Source of the DNA: Stropharia rugosoannulata
Lineage: Eukaryota > Basidiomycota > Agaricomycetes > Agaricales > Strophariaceae
DNA length: 64,000 bases
Reading direction: 5' to 3'
NCBI GenBank assembly: GCA_028532985.1
Contig: JANCIK010000002.1
Coordinates: 2,542,001-2,606,000, forward strand
Shown here one piece after another: positions 46,097-57,990 of this stretch (position 1 is the stretch's first letter; the number at the start of each line of letters is the position of its first letter). A program made the translations under genes and the position numbers. The notes beneath the pieces are model-generated. The model ran no database searches. It was not told the origin of the DNA and was given only the letters and a program-made list of their open reading frames with translations.

Positions 46097-46273
46097 GAAG
46101 AAGAGGAGATGGTGGAACAGAAAGAAAGAGAATGTATTAGATTTCTATGTATTGCCGTATTCTTATCGCGACTGCAATACACGCCCGGGGTCCTGCCTGC
46201 CTCCTGCCAAATCCGGCTCGGCTAAGTCCTCCGGCGTTTAGCACTCGATCATCCCGCCATTATTGCCTGCCCT

Positions 46274-48286
46274 CCTAGGCCTCCTCAAAATTCCTTCGTT
46301 TGGCATTTTTGATTCGGTGTATCTCCTCCCTTTTACCAAAATTGGAATCGTGCAGTTCCTGGATACCAACATGAGTCTCAATTGCCAAAATTGTAGATGG
46401 GCCTCATACCATGTTTGCCAGCCTCTTCGCCGTCGAGACCGCATTTAATTTGCCAAGTACTTTGTCCTCTGGCAGCGTCATCTCCTCCAACAAAGTGTCT
46501 ACCGTAGCGTTAGTAGAGATTTCCCGTGTAGCCGAGCGGAAACTCACTGATTCGATTTTCGATTTTTAGCACGCGTTCTTCGTCCCGCTCCGTTACGAAA
46601 CTGATCGCAACACCTCCTCTGCCCGCACGAGCCGTCCGTCCGACGCGATGTGTATACTCTTCTGGTTCACTTGGAAGGTCCCAGTTGATGACCATGGCCA
46701 CTTCTTCGATATCCAGCCCACGTGCACCCACATCTGTTGATATCAAAACCGGTACAACGGAAGCACGGAATAATGATAATGACGACAATCGCTCGCGCTG
46801 CGTCAGCCGGGAGTGCAATGCAGTGCTTCTTATAGACAGGGTTTTTAACAGTAAAGTCAAGTACGCCGCTGTCTTTGGTTTTGCGCAGAAGATGATCGTT
46901 GGTGGCGGCTGTTCTGGCTCATCCTCTGACTGCTCTAGCTTGGCTTTCTTTGATTTGCTTTTAGACATGGCTTTGGCGGGTTTCCCGTGTTTCACTGGCT
47001 CCGGAGGTGCGCGCCGCATAGGTATAGTTGATTCCGGTGGGTTGCATAGGATATAGAAAAGGTAAGCTTCACGAACATGAGATGGAATAAGAATATAGTG
47101 TTGCTTCAACGTGGACACGGTCTCAACGCTGAAGGAATGTCAATATTAAAAAACCAAACTCGGTAACATGAAGCACCTTTCTTTCATCCTGTGAACAAAC
47201 GGCTTCTGCTTCCCCGGCCTCGGTGTAGCTTCCGCAAGCTGCTCGATGGCTGGTGTCAACGTCGCAGTGAACAGACACGTCTGTCTCTCTTTCGGCAATA
47301 CGCTGAACAAATGAGCGAGTTCGGGCGAAAACGTCGGTGTAAGCAGCCTATCGGCCTCATCGAGCACCTGCAGAACTAAGTCAACATTAACCCTCGAAGG
47401 GGATGTAGTCTGCGCACCAAGAACTTCACTCTCGAAAGGTCCCAGCCATCTGAGCAACTGCGAAGGTGATCCACTATCCGCCCAGGTGTCGCAATGACAA
47501 CATGCGGCCTATTGCCCAACTCTATCGCCTGCGTCATCATGTCCATGCCACCGACAATAACAGCGGTGCGGATGTTGAACGAACCACCCAGAACCGCGAA
47601 CTGCTCCGAAATCTGAAATGCAAGCTCTCTAGTCTTACTTCAGCCAGGTAAGATGGTAAACATGACAATGCGCGCTCACCTGGTTGGCGTCAGCACCAAG
47701 GCAAAGATCCCATACGGATCTTTGATTAACCTTTGCAAAATAGGCAGAGCGAAAGCGATTGTCTTTCCAGAACCCGTCTTTGCATTACCGATGCAATCTC
47801 GCCCTATACAGAACCAGTTAATTAGCCGTTCAGAGAAGAGAGATATACATACTCGCCGGCTATGAGAGGGGGTATACACGCAGACTGCACCTCTGTCGGT
47901 GCTTTAATGGACATCGCTTTCAATGCCATTTGCAGGGGGGCGGATATTCCAAGGGCAGAGAATGACGTCTCCGGACGAGGAGGCTGCATGATTTGAGCAG
48001 CACCGGTCGCAGATTTCCTTCGGTCAAGTGAACCTAGACGGTCGTCCACGTCAAGTCCTGAAGGTGTGCTGTCTTGTTCCATCGCTTCCTCTTCAGATTC
48101 TTCATCTTCGAAAGCACTGGGTAAGGATTCGTCTCCGGACCCATCTGAATCATGTTCAGACCCGGAACCTTCTGAGTCAGAGCTTATGTTGGATACTGAT
48201 AGACGACGTTTTTTGTGAACGGGGCCCTCTTGCTGCTTTAACAAATCATCTACAGAAAGAGCTTTAATTTTGTGTTTTGGTGCCAT
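46274..48286 (-). CDS. DBP8: DEAD-box ATP-dependent RNA helicase DBP8 (DDX49)
   Basis: Starts [20 protein letters not shown] with an acidic serine-rich N-terminus. Motifs in order: [19 protein letters not shown] (Q motif region), [20 protein letters not shown] (Walker A), [14 protein letters not shown] (Ia), [23 protein letters not shown] (Ib), LDEADRLL (II), [14 protein letters not shown] (III), [17 protein letters not shown] (IV), [19 protein letters not shown] (V), [13 protein letters not shown] (VI). The C-terminus needs two introns: ...KIENRI to [20 protein letters not shown], then GTATGAG...TATCCAG to [20 protein letters not shown] and RRNFEEA with TAG 46274-46276, matching the family end. 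A Lys/Ser-rich insert ([20 protein letters not shown]) lies between the two helicase lobes. Known role: 40S ribosome biogenesis at early pre-rRNA cleavage, nucleolar. Confidence 0.93.
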
Positions 48287-48806
48287 TGAAGTAAGGGCAA
48301 GTAGAGTGTAGGTCGAGAGTAAAGTGTGCGCGTGGGTAGTGTTAGCTGATCATGCTAGAAAAATATTGTGTCCAATTTGGAACCGAATTGGGTCCGCCAT
48401 GTGAGTTGATCCGGATAACATAATCGAGACTTTCTCCACAAACAAGTATGCAAGTACGAGTTGAGTTGGGCCAGAGAACCGCGCGACTCTAAAGCCACTT
48501 TATGGCATATAAAATGTCATAGATAGCACATGTACCACTCATATATAGATATATCAAATAGAGGCAGCCCATAAAAACATGAGACGGAGAATACTACATG
48601 GGGACTTGACGGGGACTTTAACACGAAAGGTATCGTATGAATGAAGGGAATTGATAAGTTGAGGAATGGTGGAATATGCAAGGAGCCGTTAAGAGGTCTT
48701 TAGTGATATGTATATAGCTCGGACGAATAATAAGGTCCATGCATTCGTTAGTTTGGTACGACTTACAGAGGAAATAGAGACCATGATGATGTACAGCAGG
48801 CAAGAG
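48287..48806. other. intergenic region, CDC14 3' end / DBP8 promoter
   Basis: About 520 bp between two genes on the minus strand. It holds the DBP8 promoter and CDC14 3' UTR. A small minus-strand frame at 48618-48803 has no recognisable feature. Confidence 0.45.
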
Positions 48807-51028
48807 TTATGCCACAATATCGGCAGCGCTAAAGCTGCTTCTCCTCCTCCGAACGCTTCTCAACACTGGACGCTCAGACTTGGTGGCTGGCGCCATCACA
48901 GCTGACGCATTGTTTGCCACCCATGCGTCAGAAGAAGTCGCAGCTGCGGGCCGCTTCAAGTTCCCCACATCAGTTAGAGAGGTAGTATGCGCACCATGTC
49001 CAGGCCGCTTAGCGGTGGGTATCAGTGTGGGCAGGCGAGAGGGAGATGGGGGTGGCGCGGTAGGATTGTGCCGCAGCTGGCGGGGTTGCGCATTTGCAGC
49101 AGCGAGCGCTTTCGCCGCTGCCGTCGTCCTAGTAGTGTTCAACCTAGGAATTTTATTAGGACCTTGTCGTGAGGTTTTGACGTGCGATGCTGCTGTTGCC
49201 GCTGCAGTGCCCGTGTTTTTGATGGCAGCGGCGCCCGCAGTCGATCTCGTCACTCGTGTTGGTCGCTGATCAGATGCCGTGACTCCGCGTGAAGGGGCTG
49301 GCTTTATTTTACGGACAACCGGTACCGCACCGAGAGCAGGTAGCACGTCGTCTTCTTCATCTTCTTCGTCAGAATCTTGGGCGACACGCTTGGCATTAGG
49401 CGTTTTGCGTGGCTGTCCGGGAGGAGCGATTTCTCGCGCTTTTGCTGCAGCGGCAGCAATGTGGCGGCTTGGCGTGACTGGTGGCAAGTCGATGGTAGGC
49501 CGTGGGGGCGTTGTCTGCATGGTCTCGACTATTTCATCAACTTCAGCAGGTGGCGTAGCTGGCGTGATAATCGTGGTCCCGCTTGGGTTAGTAGACGCCT
49601 GGGCCTGAGCCTGACTCTTCTTCATCTCATCCACCGCCGCCCATTTAGCCCACTCTAGCTGCTTGAGATACATATACTGTTGTTGTGGGCCAACGACAGT
49701 TCCGGGACGAACAATACGCATAAACGCAATCGCTTCGTTCGCCGTAAACCCATATTTCCAAATAAGATAGGCACCGATTAATGTGCCTGTTCTCCCAAGT
49801 CCAGCTTTGCACTGGATAACTTCATGTGTCAACAAAGAATGTGAACCGACGATAGATGATACTCACATGGACTGCGACTACGCCACCAGCTTCCACTATC
49901 CGATCCGCTACATCCAAGAAGGTGCGTACTATTTCATCTGTAGGATTAGTCCCATCATCAAAGTAAAGTTCCATATGATCGATTCCGCGGTCGAGGAAGG
50001 TTTCGCGGTCATAGAGCTGGGTATTTAGACGGACCACGAGTTTGATATTGCGCTTCTCAAAGTAGTCTAAGCAATTGAGATATGGAGTTGGTAATTTGCG
50101 TTGTAGAGCCATTCTAGTATTTGTTGACGACGATAAGAAATTGGAAGTCAAAGTCCCAGATTTTGGATTTTCTTTGGATTCCTTTTCACGCTTGATCCAG
50201 TTGGTGTCGACAGGAGACGCAAACGCGATGAAGTTTGGGGTCAACCAATTCCAGTCCCCATTCTCCACCTTTTCGTAGTATTCGTAATCCTCCACGTTGA
50301 ACTCATTCATATCGCACAAGCCATGCTGCATAGCCTTCCAGAGACCCCATAAACAGTCTTGTATGCTCAAGTTGAAGTCAGATGGTCCCCTCCCTGCGTC
50401 TCGAAACGGCATAAATTCCAATTCTGCGATTGGCTGGAACGCTTCCCAAGGAGCACGCCTCTGCACAATCATCTAGGATTTACTGGAGTCAGGCGGGTAA
50501 TATCATCCACGTTTATAGAGAAGGTCATACGACGTAGAGTGCCATGAGCAACGCGGCGTTGGCTTTTCGTTTCGGGTCACTAGAAGAATAAAGAACTAGT
50601 CTGTGAGATGCCAGTTCGGTATCCTAAAGAACAACACGTGTAAGTGGCATGAGGTATAGGCATGGAAGATAACGCGTTTCACCTCAAGCAGTTCGTGAAT
50701 GAGGATGCATGCTTTGTAAACCATGGACAAGTTCAAAGGGCCCCAATCTTGAAAGAACGAGAGATAGAGTAGCTGGTCGTCAATCGTGAAGTAATAGTAG
50801 GAGACATTATCATCGGGGGATGCGGATGGTCCACCTCTCGCTTGAGCACGTAAGCGCGGTTGGTTATCGGGTTCCGCAGCTAGTTTATTGAGCACTTGGG
50901 CCGAGGGGGGAGGGTGGGGGAAGGTGGTAAAGAAGAGCCTGGATGGATGTAAATTTGAGGCATTTTCTGCAATAGCGGGGTGCGTACCTCTCGTTGAACT
51001 GACATAGAGGCTCACATTTAGGAGCCAT
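48807..51028 (-). CDS. CDC14: CDC14 dual-specificity phosphatase
   Basis: Starts MAPKCEPLCQFNE (ATG 51028); a phase-2 intron joins it to RLFFTTFPHPPPSAQVLNK. The N-terminal DSP-like domain reads YYYFTIDDQLLYLSFFQDWG, PLNLSMVYKACILIHELLE, APWEAFQPIAELEFMPFRDA and LSIQDCLWGLWKAMQHGLCD. The catalytic domain has WNWLTPNFIAFASPVD, YLNCLDYFEKRNIKLVVRLN, YDRETFLDRGIDHMELYFDD, then VEAGGVVAVH joined by an intron to CKAGLGRTGTLIGAYLIWKY; the catalytic Cys codon is 49809-49811, the first codon after the intron. IAFMRIVRPGTVVGPQQQYM completes the core. A disordered basic Ala/Pro/Thr-rich tail ends FSAADIVA at TAA 48807-48809. Known role: reverses CDK phosphorylation to drive mitotic exit and cytokinesis. 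All catalytic residues are present. Confidence 0.95.
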
Positions 51029-51056
51029 GTCTTGGCCGGAAGAATAGTATGAAAGA

Positions 51057-51062
51057 ACGCGT
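51057..51062. promoter_or_regulatory. ACGCGT hexamer (MCB-like) upstream of CDC14
   Basis: Exact MCB core 29 bp from the CDC14 ATG, so possibly within its 5' leader. Function inferred only. Confidence 0.25.
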
Positions 51063-51993
51063 TGAAACAGGTTGAGTGTATCGCGGGGAGAAAGAGCACG
51101 GCGTAAACAGTGGAGATGCTTGCCCCAAACCACGTTCTGGTTCAATAAGGAAAACAAGGCCACGTGACAATCATATTCTTGGGTTCGCGATCATATGATC
51201 ACCACACCGGAAGCTGCCCTGTTCCTCCTCCGACAATCGCGGCCAGTAACTTGACAGTAACGTCGATTAAACATTAGCGCTTGTCCAGCTCTACTGAATC
51301 AATTAATCTGATTTGTTCATGTAACATAGGAACAAGATATGGACTTGAATCACAACGCTATGGCATCAGTAGGTGAATGATCACTGTCTAACCAACATCC
51401 AACCCAAACTCAACCTCAAGAATTTGTCAAGTTGAATAGCATTTTGAAGTATTACTGTTTCAGGAAGTTGCCACTTCAATAAACCTTGAAGTACTGCTAA
51501 CTGTACTACGGTTCGGGCACCTGACGATCGGCTTGTTGATAATTCTTGAGTCCCAACTATATCTAAGCTGCATGACCTGCATCCCGTTATATCGGAGTAA
51601 ACACTGCCAACAACAGACGAAAAGGCCATTCAGATCGATGATTGACACTCATTTAGGACGAAGTTTGGACGTTGAATAGTCGTACATCTCAGCTTAAAAT
51701 AAAATAAAATTGAGCTCATGCTCTGCTCCTAGTCTTGACTCTTGAATTTTCTTCAAATTGATTGACAATCGGTAGGCTTGGGGTAGGCTTGTGAAAGCAA
51801 GTTACTTTGAAGTCACTATACTCCATATCATATTAGATTCAATGATACATAAAATTGAAACTTGTTGCAGCCATTGCGAGACCAACGAGACTTCAAAATT
51901 GAAGCTTGATCAATGGAGGCTTTGTGGAAGATGCTTGACAAAAACGAGTCAATGAAGCTCGCCGCTACATATGCTGTTTGTCCCTGTTGTTTC

Positions 51994-51999
51994 ACGCGT
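51994..51999. promoter_or_regulatory. ACGCGT hexamer (MCB-like) upstream of MBP1
   Basis: Exact MCB core about 150 bp upstream of the MBP1 start region. It could reflect autoregulation by MBF, as is known for G1/S regulators in yeasts; here it is inference from a 6-mer. Confidence 0.3.
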
Positions 52000-52142
52000 C
52001 AACACGGGTCTTCCTCCCACCACTGCAACGCTGAAACTGTTACTTTTGCTTTCCTTCTTTCACTACTTATCTTGGAAGTAGTTATCTTAACTACTGGTAG
52101 TAGGAGAAACACCGTTGTATTTCTACTGTATAAGCCGTCATT

Positions 52143-54461
52143 ATGCCAGATGCTCAGATTTTCAAGGGGAGTAGATACATCTTTCGCCATCACAGAACAC
52201 TAACACGTCGTGTATTTAGGCAACCTACAGTGGCATCCCTGTGTACGAGATGTAAGTTGTTCTGTAACGCTAAACTTGACTCTCGCTTACTCAAATACGC
52301 GCGCAGGATGTGCAAGGGAGTCGCGGTAATGAGACGGCGCTCGGATTCTTGGCTCAATGCGACGCAGATTCTGAAAGTGGCCGGATTTGATAAACCTCAG
52401 CGAACTCGTGTCCTGGAGCGTGAAGTCCAAAAAGGTGAGCATGAAAAAGTTCAAGGAGGGTACGGGAAGTACCAGGGTATGTAACCGATTTGCCTGTGTC
52501 ATACTCCTCGTCAACAAAAACCTATAGGTACATGGATCCCCTTGGAAAGAGGACTGAATCTGGCTAAACAATACAATTGTGAAGCACTTCTGAGGCCTAT
52601 CATCGAATTTCAGCCTGCGGCTAAGAGTCCCCCACTTGCTCCCAAACATCTGGTGGCCAACACAGTCAGCAGGCCACCGCGTAAAGCCGCAATTCCTGAT
52701 GTCCCCATTGCGAGCGCGCCCATTACCACGCGTTCCTCGCGAAAAAATCTTGATGTAGGGGAAGAGAACTCGGATCACGAAACGTTGTCGGTACGGGGGT
52801 CTGAAGACGGGTCCATGACACCCTCTCCTTCGGAAGCATCTTCAAGTTCACGGACACCCTCTCCAATACGCGATTCTGGGCCGTCGAATGGTGTAGACAA
52901 TCAACAACTCTTAACGCGGAGACATAAACAAAGACTTTCGCTTGACGAACACATCAATCAGTCTGAGGACGACGACGGCTCTGTAGACTCTCGCTCTTAT
53001 GCAGATCAGGTGTTGGAGTTCTTCATTTCGGACACCAACCAAGTCCCTTCTATACTTATCAACCCCCCACCTGATTTTGACCCCAACATGGCCATTGATG
53101 ATGATGGTCACACACCTCTGCACTGGGCTTGTGCCATGGGTCGCATTCGCATCGTTAAACTGCTTCTTACAGCAGGAGCTGATATCTTCAAAGTCAACAG
53201 GGCCGGCCAAACGGCTCTCATGCGAAGTGTAATGTTCGCAAACAACTACGACGTCCGCAAGTTCCCCGAATTATACGAACTGTTACATCGGTCCACGTTA
53301 AACATTGACAACTATAACCGCACCGTCTTTCATCACATCATAGACGTTGCAATGACTAAGGGAAAAACTCATGCAGCTCGATACTATATGGAAACCGTCC
53401 TCACTCGACTTGCCGATTACCCTAAGGAACTGGCGGATGTCATCAATTTCCAAGACGAAGACGGTGAAACCGCGCTTACAATGGCCGCGCGTTGCCGCAG
53501 TAAACGACTCGTCAAAATTCTGATTGATCACGGTGCCAATCCAAAGATAATGAACAACGATGGTAAAAGCACAGAAGATTATATCCTTGAAGACGAGCGT
53601 TTCCGTTCCTCGCCAGTGCCGCCTTCCCGGGTAGCATCCATGTCCTATCGCAATGCGCATTCGGCATACCCACCATCGTCTGCACCTATTGGTTATGCTT
53701 TTGCGCCGTTGAACGGGGACAAACCGCCTCTACATCACTCTGTCGCAGCTCAAAAGGCTAGCACGCGATGTGTCAACGACATAGCTGCGATGATGGACAG
53801 TCTTGCGTCGTCGTTCGATAATGAACTGAAGGAAAAAGAGCGCGATACTGCACAGGCCCATGCTTTGCTCTCCAACATTCAAGCTGAAATTTTGGAAAGC
53901 CAGCGAGCTGTTATCAATTTGAAGGCGCAGGCGGACGGACTTCCTCAAGCAAAACAACGACTTCAAGAACTCGAGCGGAGTCTGTCCGAGAAGATGGGTC
54001 GACGTTATCGTTTAGGCTGGGAGAAATGGGTCAAAGACGAAGAAACGCGGGAAAAGATGATTCGTGATGCAGCAAATGGTGAATTGGTTCTCACCCCGGC
54101 GACATCTACAGTTCAGTTCGACGAAGATGACAACGAGATGGACTCAACAATTGATGGAGATAAGACTAAGGGGAAGCGGAGGGCCACCGTGCCGGAGGAC
54201 GTGACAGACTTGACTTCGCTATATTCAGATATCCCCAATGACCCAGAGGAACTCCGCAAGGGTTGTGATGCTCTGCGAGAGGAAATCTCTGAGTTCAGGA
54301 AGCGAAGACGGTTGATGTTCGATGAGCTGGTTTCTGTGCAAGCACAGGCCGGTACTAGCGGGCGGATGCCAGAGTATCGCCGACTAATTGGGCTCGGCTG
54401 TGGAGGAGTCCCACCGAACGAGGTTGACCCCGTATTGGGAATGCTGCTCGAGGTAAAGTGA
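52143..54461 (+). CDS. MBP1: MBP1/Res-type APSES transcription factor with ankyrin repeats
   Basis: The APSES DNA-binding domain spans three introns: [68 protein letters not shown] and [17 protein letters not shown] phospho-site-rich linker ([18 protein letters not shown]) is followed by ankyrin repeats: [80 protein letters not shown] and [22 protein letters not shown]-terminal coiled coil ([20 protein letters not shown]) and helical region end at TGA 54459-54461. Known role: DNA-binding subunit of MBF, driving G1/S genes through ACGCGT sites. The start is unresolved: MPDAQIFKG from 52143 matches relatives but is one base out of frame with the next exon, whereas ATG 52150 (MLRFSRG) splices in frame. 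Confidence 0.9.
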
Positions 54462-54986
54462 CAAGTTTTCTCCTTGACCAGATCTGTCTGATTGCATTTT
54501 TCATTTTCTGTAATCAGACTTTAGAATCAGAAGAGCCTAGTTCTTCGTCAATAGCTTGGAGCGCCTCAAAACCGGTCCCAGTGGGATAAATGGTCGCACC
54601 ACAGTGCAAGCGCTTGTGCGCCCAATTGTTGTATGGTTAGGCTGATAATTTATACTTACACATTTATTGTATTTCATTGTATTCTTGTGATATTCCTCTG
54701 ACTGATGGGCATAACAGTAGTTGTCATTGTTTCTAGCTTCGCGGCGAAATCAATTTTTGGGAAGGTTCGTCATTATTGGTTTATGACAATGGAACCCCTT
54801 GTATGTGTGGAAGTTATGCATTAAAGCGTATAAATCGGAATACATAACGGTCTGAATACATCAAGGGCGTTAAGTTGTACAACTACTACCAGTCAGCAAA
54901 ACAAATCGAAGTAGCTAAGTACACGTAGGGAAGATAAAAATACTGACAGACGTAGTGACCAATAAGGAGATAGTACTAGTTTATAA
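54462..54986. other. convergent intergenic region (MBP1 / KHA1-like 3' ends)
   Basis: About 520 bp, AT-rich, no gene recognised. Presumably 3' UTRs. Confidence 0.45.
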
Positions 54987-57900
54987 CTAGGATTGACCTG
55001 ATGATGGCGCAGATTGCACAATCAAGAGACTAGCGTCGACATTAGTAGCGACCAATGCAGCTCCTATGTCACCCAGAGTCTTGGGTAAAGAGCTTGACAC
55101 GGAATTCCCCAGCTCTGACGCGAGTTTCCGGAATTCGAGGTGCAGTGATTCTACAGGAAGGCGGCGTGAGCGACCAGCGAGGACGATCAACGTTTTATCC
55201 GATGAGCGAGCCCTGGCCCTCACAGCATCCTTAGCCAATTCAGAAATGCGATGCACGGGTTTGCTTGTAGATTCCGTGCGGAAAGATATTCGTGACAGAG
55301 CAGCACGCAGTTGTGGCGAGCGGTCCGTGCTGTGAAGGGTGTAACGATCCCAAAGCAGGTTATCGGCAAGACCCGATGACAAGCGTGTGTGCGTCGTCAG
55401 TTGAGGGTAGACTGTATCTGCTGCTGCCTGAAGAGGGAACGCAAAGTTAGTAACCATACTGCCTGAGCATATCATCGGCAAGTGAGTACTCACACTGCTG
55501 ATCATAGTCTGCTCATGATATGAATCATTAGGGAACTTGTGGTCTAGGGCCATAGTCGAGTCTGCCTTCGTAGTGATTCTAACCACTGTTGCGGTTACAG
55601 ATGAGTTACCGCACAGTTGCACCAGGAAATTCAATGCAAGCCTGTCATCGGGACCTCCAATAAATGCAAGGAATAGATGCTGCTTGTTTGATCCAAATGT
55701 GCGAATCATGCCTCGGTCGATAAACAGGGCAACATCACTTGGTGATCTGGAAAATACATTGCGGATGAACTCGGAATAGACAACTGAGCTCGTCTGGTCC
55801 TGCGAAGCTGTTCTGTGGAACACCCCGTCGAAAGGATTGCGAACACCGTCTTTTGTTTCCTCATCCTTGATTGACGTGAGCCCTCTAGGCCATGGTACGA
55901 TAACCATCTCTGACTTCGTGGAAGTGGCATGTTCGGCAATGGAGTTGGGATATTCGTGAGAGCTGACAACAGAAATGTTGGCAGAGACTGTGAACTCGTT
56001 TAGTTGCCCAAAGGTGCGGTATGCGGTGACAAGAGGGTCATTGTACAAAAGGGAATCTGCTTCCTGGGACTTGAGAAGTGCCGACGTTCGGGTGGTCAGC
56101 TCCATCAATCGCAGCGCTTCAATAACAACCGGGCGAGGTGACACAGGCTGACTGTCTGCTCTCTCCAGAGCCATTTTCTCGTCAATGCTGGAATTCACAT
56201 CGTCGATAGACCTGGGAGAATTGGAGCCGCTATCCGCATGGAGGAGCTGAGTCAAAGTCATAGCGGCAGGAAGGGCTTCCATCTTATCGAGGACGAGAGC
56301 GAATCTCGTCTTAATAGTGTCGTCACCGTTATTTCGTGATGACGAGATAGCTTCTGGACCGTTGTTCTCGCTGCTATGAAGATGCACACGGTACCTCTCA
56401 GGGTAAAAGAACAAGACCAATGGTGTCGTCAGGAAGGTCACGACGATGGCGTGCATGACGAACATCGAGAAGACTCGGGGATTTAGAACACCAGCTTGTA
56501 GCCCGACGTTTAAGACGATCAGTTCGACAAGACTATGTTGGTTCAAAATCAGTTCCTTTTTCCGATGCAATGAAGAAGAAGCATACCCTTTACAGCTCAT
56601 CAGAGATCCTATGGCTCCAGCTTCTCTCCAACCAAACCCATTGAAATGAGCTGCGGCGGAACATGATATGAACTTGGAGAAAAGAGCAACGGTGCATATA
56701 AGGACAACGTATCCCCAGGTAATACCATTATTCAGCAAACTGAGGTTAGTGTTTAGCCCAGAGAGAGTGAAATACTATTGATCCGACCGTCATTGGTGTG
56801 TGAACATGAGTCACGATGAACATAAATAACTTACCAGAGGAAGGAATACAATCGACACCAAATCCTCTAGCTTTTCGACGATAGAGATTGCAAAGCCATT
56901 TTCATGAGGAATGATAAGGCCCGCCAAGAAACCCCCTAATGACACCCACTAGCGTCAACAACAGCCAAAGGATAGCGGAATTGGAAACAATTACCAAATA
57001 TAGGATGAACACCGATAATATCAGTGAAGAACGCCGAGACGAAAACAATGATGAGAGCAATGGTCATCATGAGCGCTGTTGGCGAGCCTTGTTCGATGCT
57101 TCCCGTTCTCTTTGCCATCCAGTAAAACGCCCATTTTCCTGGAAACAGGAGGAATAGTGTGTAGCCCGTACTGGCCAATAGTACCCACAACGCAGTGAGT
57201 CCGGACGACGAGTTCACTAGCGCAACAGACAACGCCAATAAAATCCAACCCACAACGTCGTTTCCAATTCCTGCAGAAAGAGTAATCAAGCCGACTTGGG
57301 TGTCGAGCAATTTCAGCTCTGTCAAGATACGGCATAGCACGGGGAAGGCGGTAATTCCGATAGCGACGGCGATGAAAAGTAAGAAGGTTCCGTACTTGAC
57401 AGTATTGTCGACGAACTCGTGGTAGACACCGACTCCCAGTGCTGCTCCCAGTCCGAGAGGAATGACGAGGCCGGCAATGGAGACCGTCGCGGAGGCAAAA
57501 ACATTTCGTTTGAACAATTTGGTGTCGATCTCCATCCCCACAAGGAAAAGGAATAGGACTATCCCAATATTCGCAGTGAGTGTAAGGATGGGAATGCTGG
57601 CTTGGGGGAATATGGCATTTCTGAAGTGAGGAATGTGTCCCATAACACTTGGACCAAGGATGACGCCTCCAATGACTTCTGCTATAACTCTAGGCTGCCT
57701 TATGCGGGCAAAGACCAGAGCTAGGAGCTGAGTCACCGAAATAATAATTACTGTAGTGGGGAGATTAGGCCTTGAGGATGAACACATTCGCGGCGCGATA
57801 GCTTACCAAGTTGGATGATCCATAAACGAAGAGGGTCCGAAGCATTATACGTCGTTGGATTGTCACCGGAGATGATACCGGCCTAAAATATTGCTTTAGC

Positions 57901-57990
57901 GTGCTGCATATTATAGACTACGCAAACACATACCTGGCCAGACGCCGCTCGGGAAAAGAGAGTTAGGACCTGAGAAGAGAATTCGCCCAT
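54987..57990 (-). CDS. KHA1: KHA1-like K+/H+ antiporter (CPA2 family)
   Basis: Starts [19 protein letters not shown] (ATG 57990), then [20 protein letters not shown] before the first helix. The membrane domain follows the CPA2 pattern: [97 protein letters not shown] (Asp of the ion site), [13 protein letters not shown], and [17 protein letters not shown] then [21 protein letters not shown] long cytoplasmic C-terminal domain (about 350 residues) has Rossmann/USP-like strands ([60 protein letters not shown]) and ends GQS with TAG 54987-54989. Known role in yeast: Golgi/endosome K+/H+ exchange for pH and potassium balance. About 890 residues, in line with fungal Kha1. Confidence 0.9.

Larger units (their letters stand above)
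51029..52142. other. divergent promoter region, CDC14 / MBP1
   Basis: About 1.1 kb with no recognised gene. It contains one ACGCGT hexamer 29 bp upstream of CDC14 and another about 150 bp upstream of MBP1. The middle (51400-51900) is AT-rich with scattered TTGAAG/CTTCAA words and a small duplicated GTAGGCTTG near 51770. Open frames here are short and show no domains. Confidence 0.45.

Noticed and set aside
45621..46241. Plus-strand open frames opposite the BTB gene
   Set aside because: They are shadows rich in Gly/Arg/Glu. The minus strand gives a spliced BTB domain with canonical intron borders.
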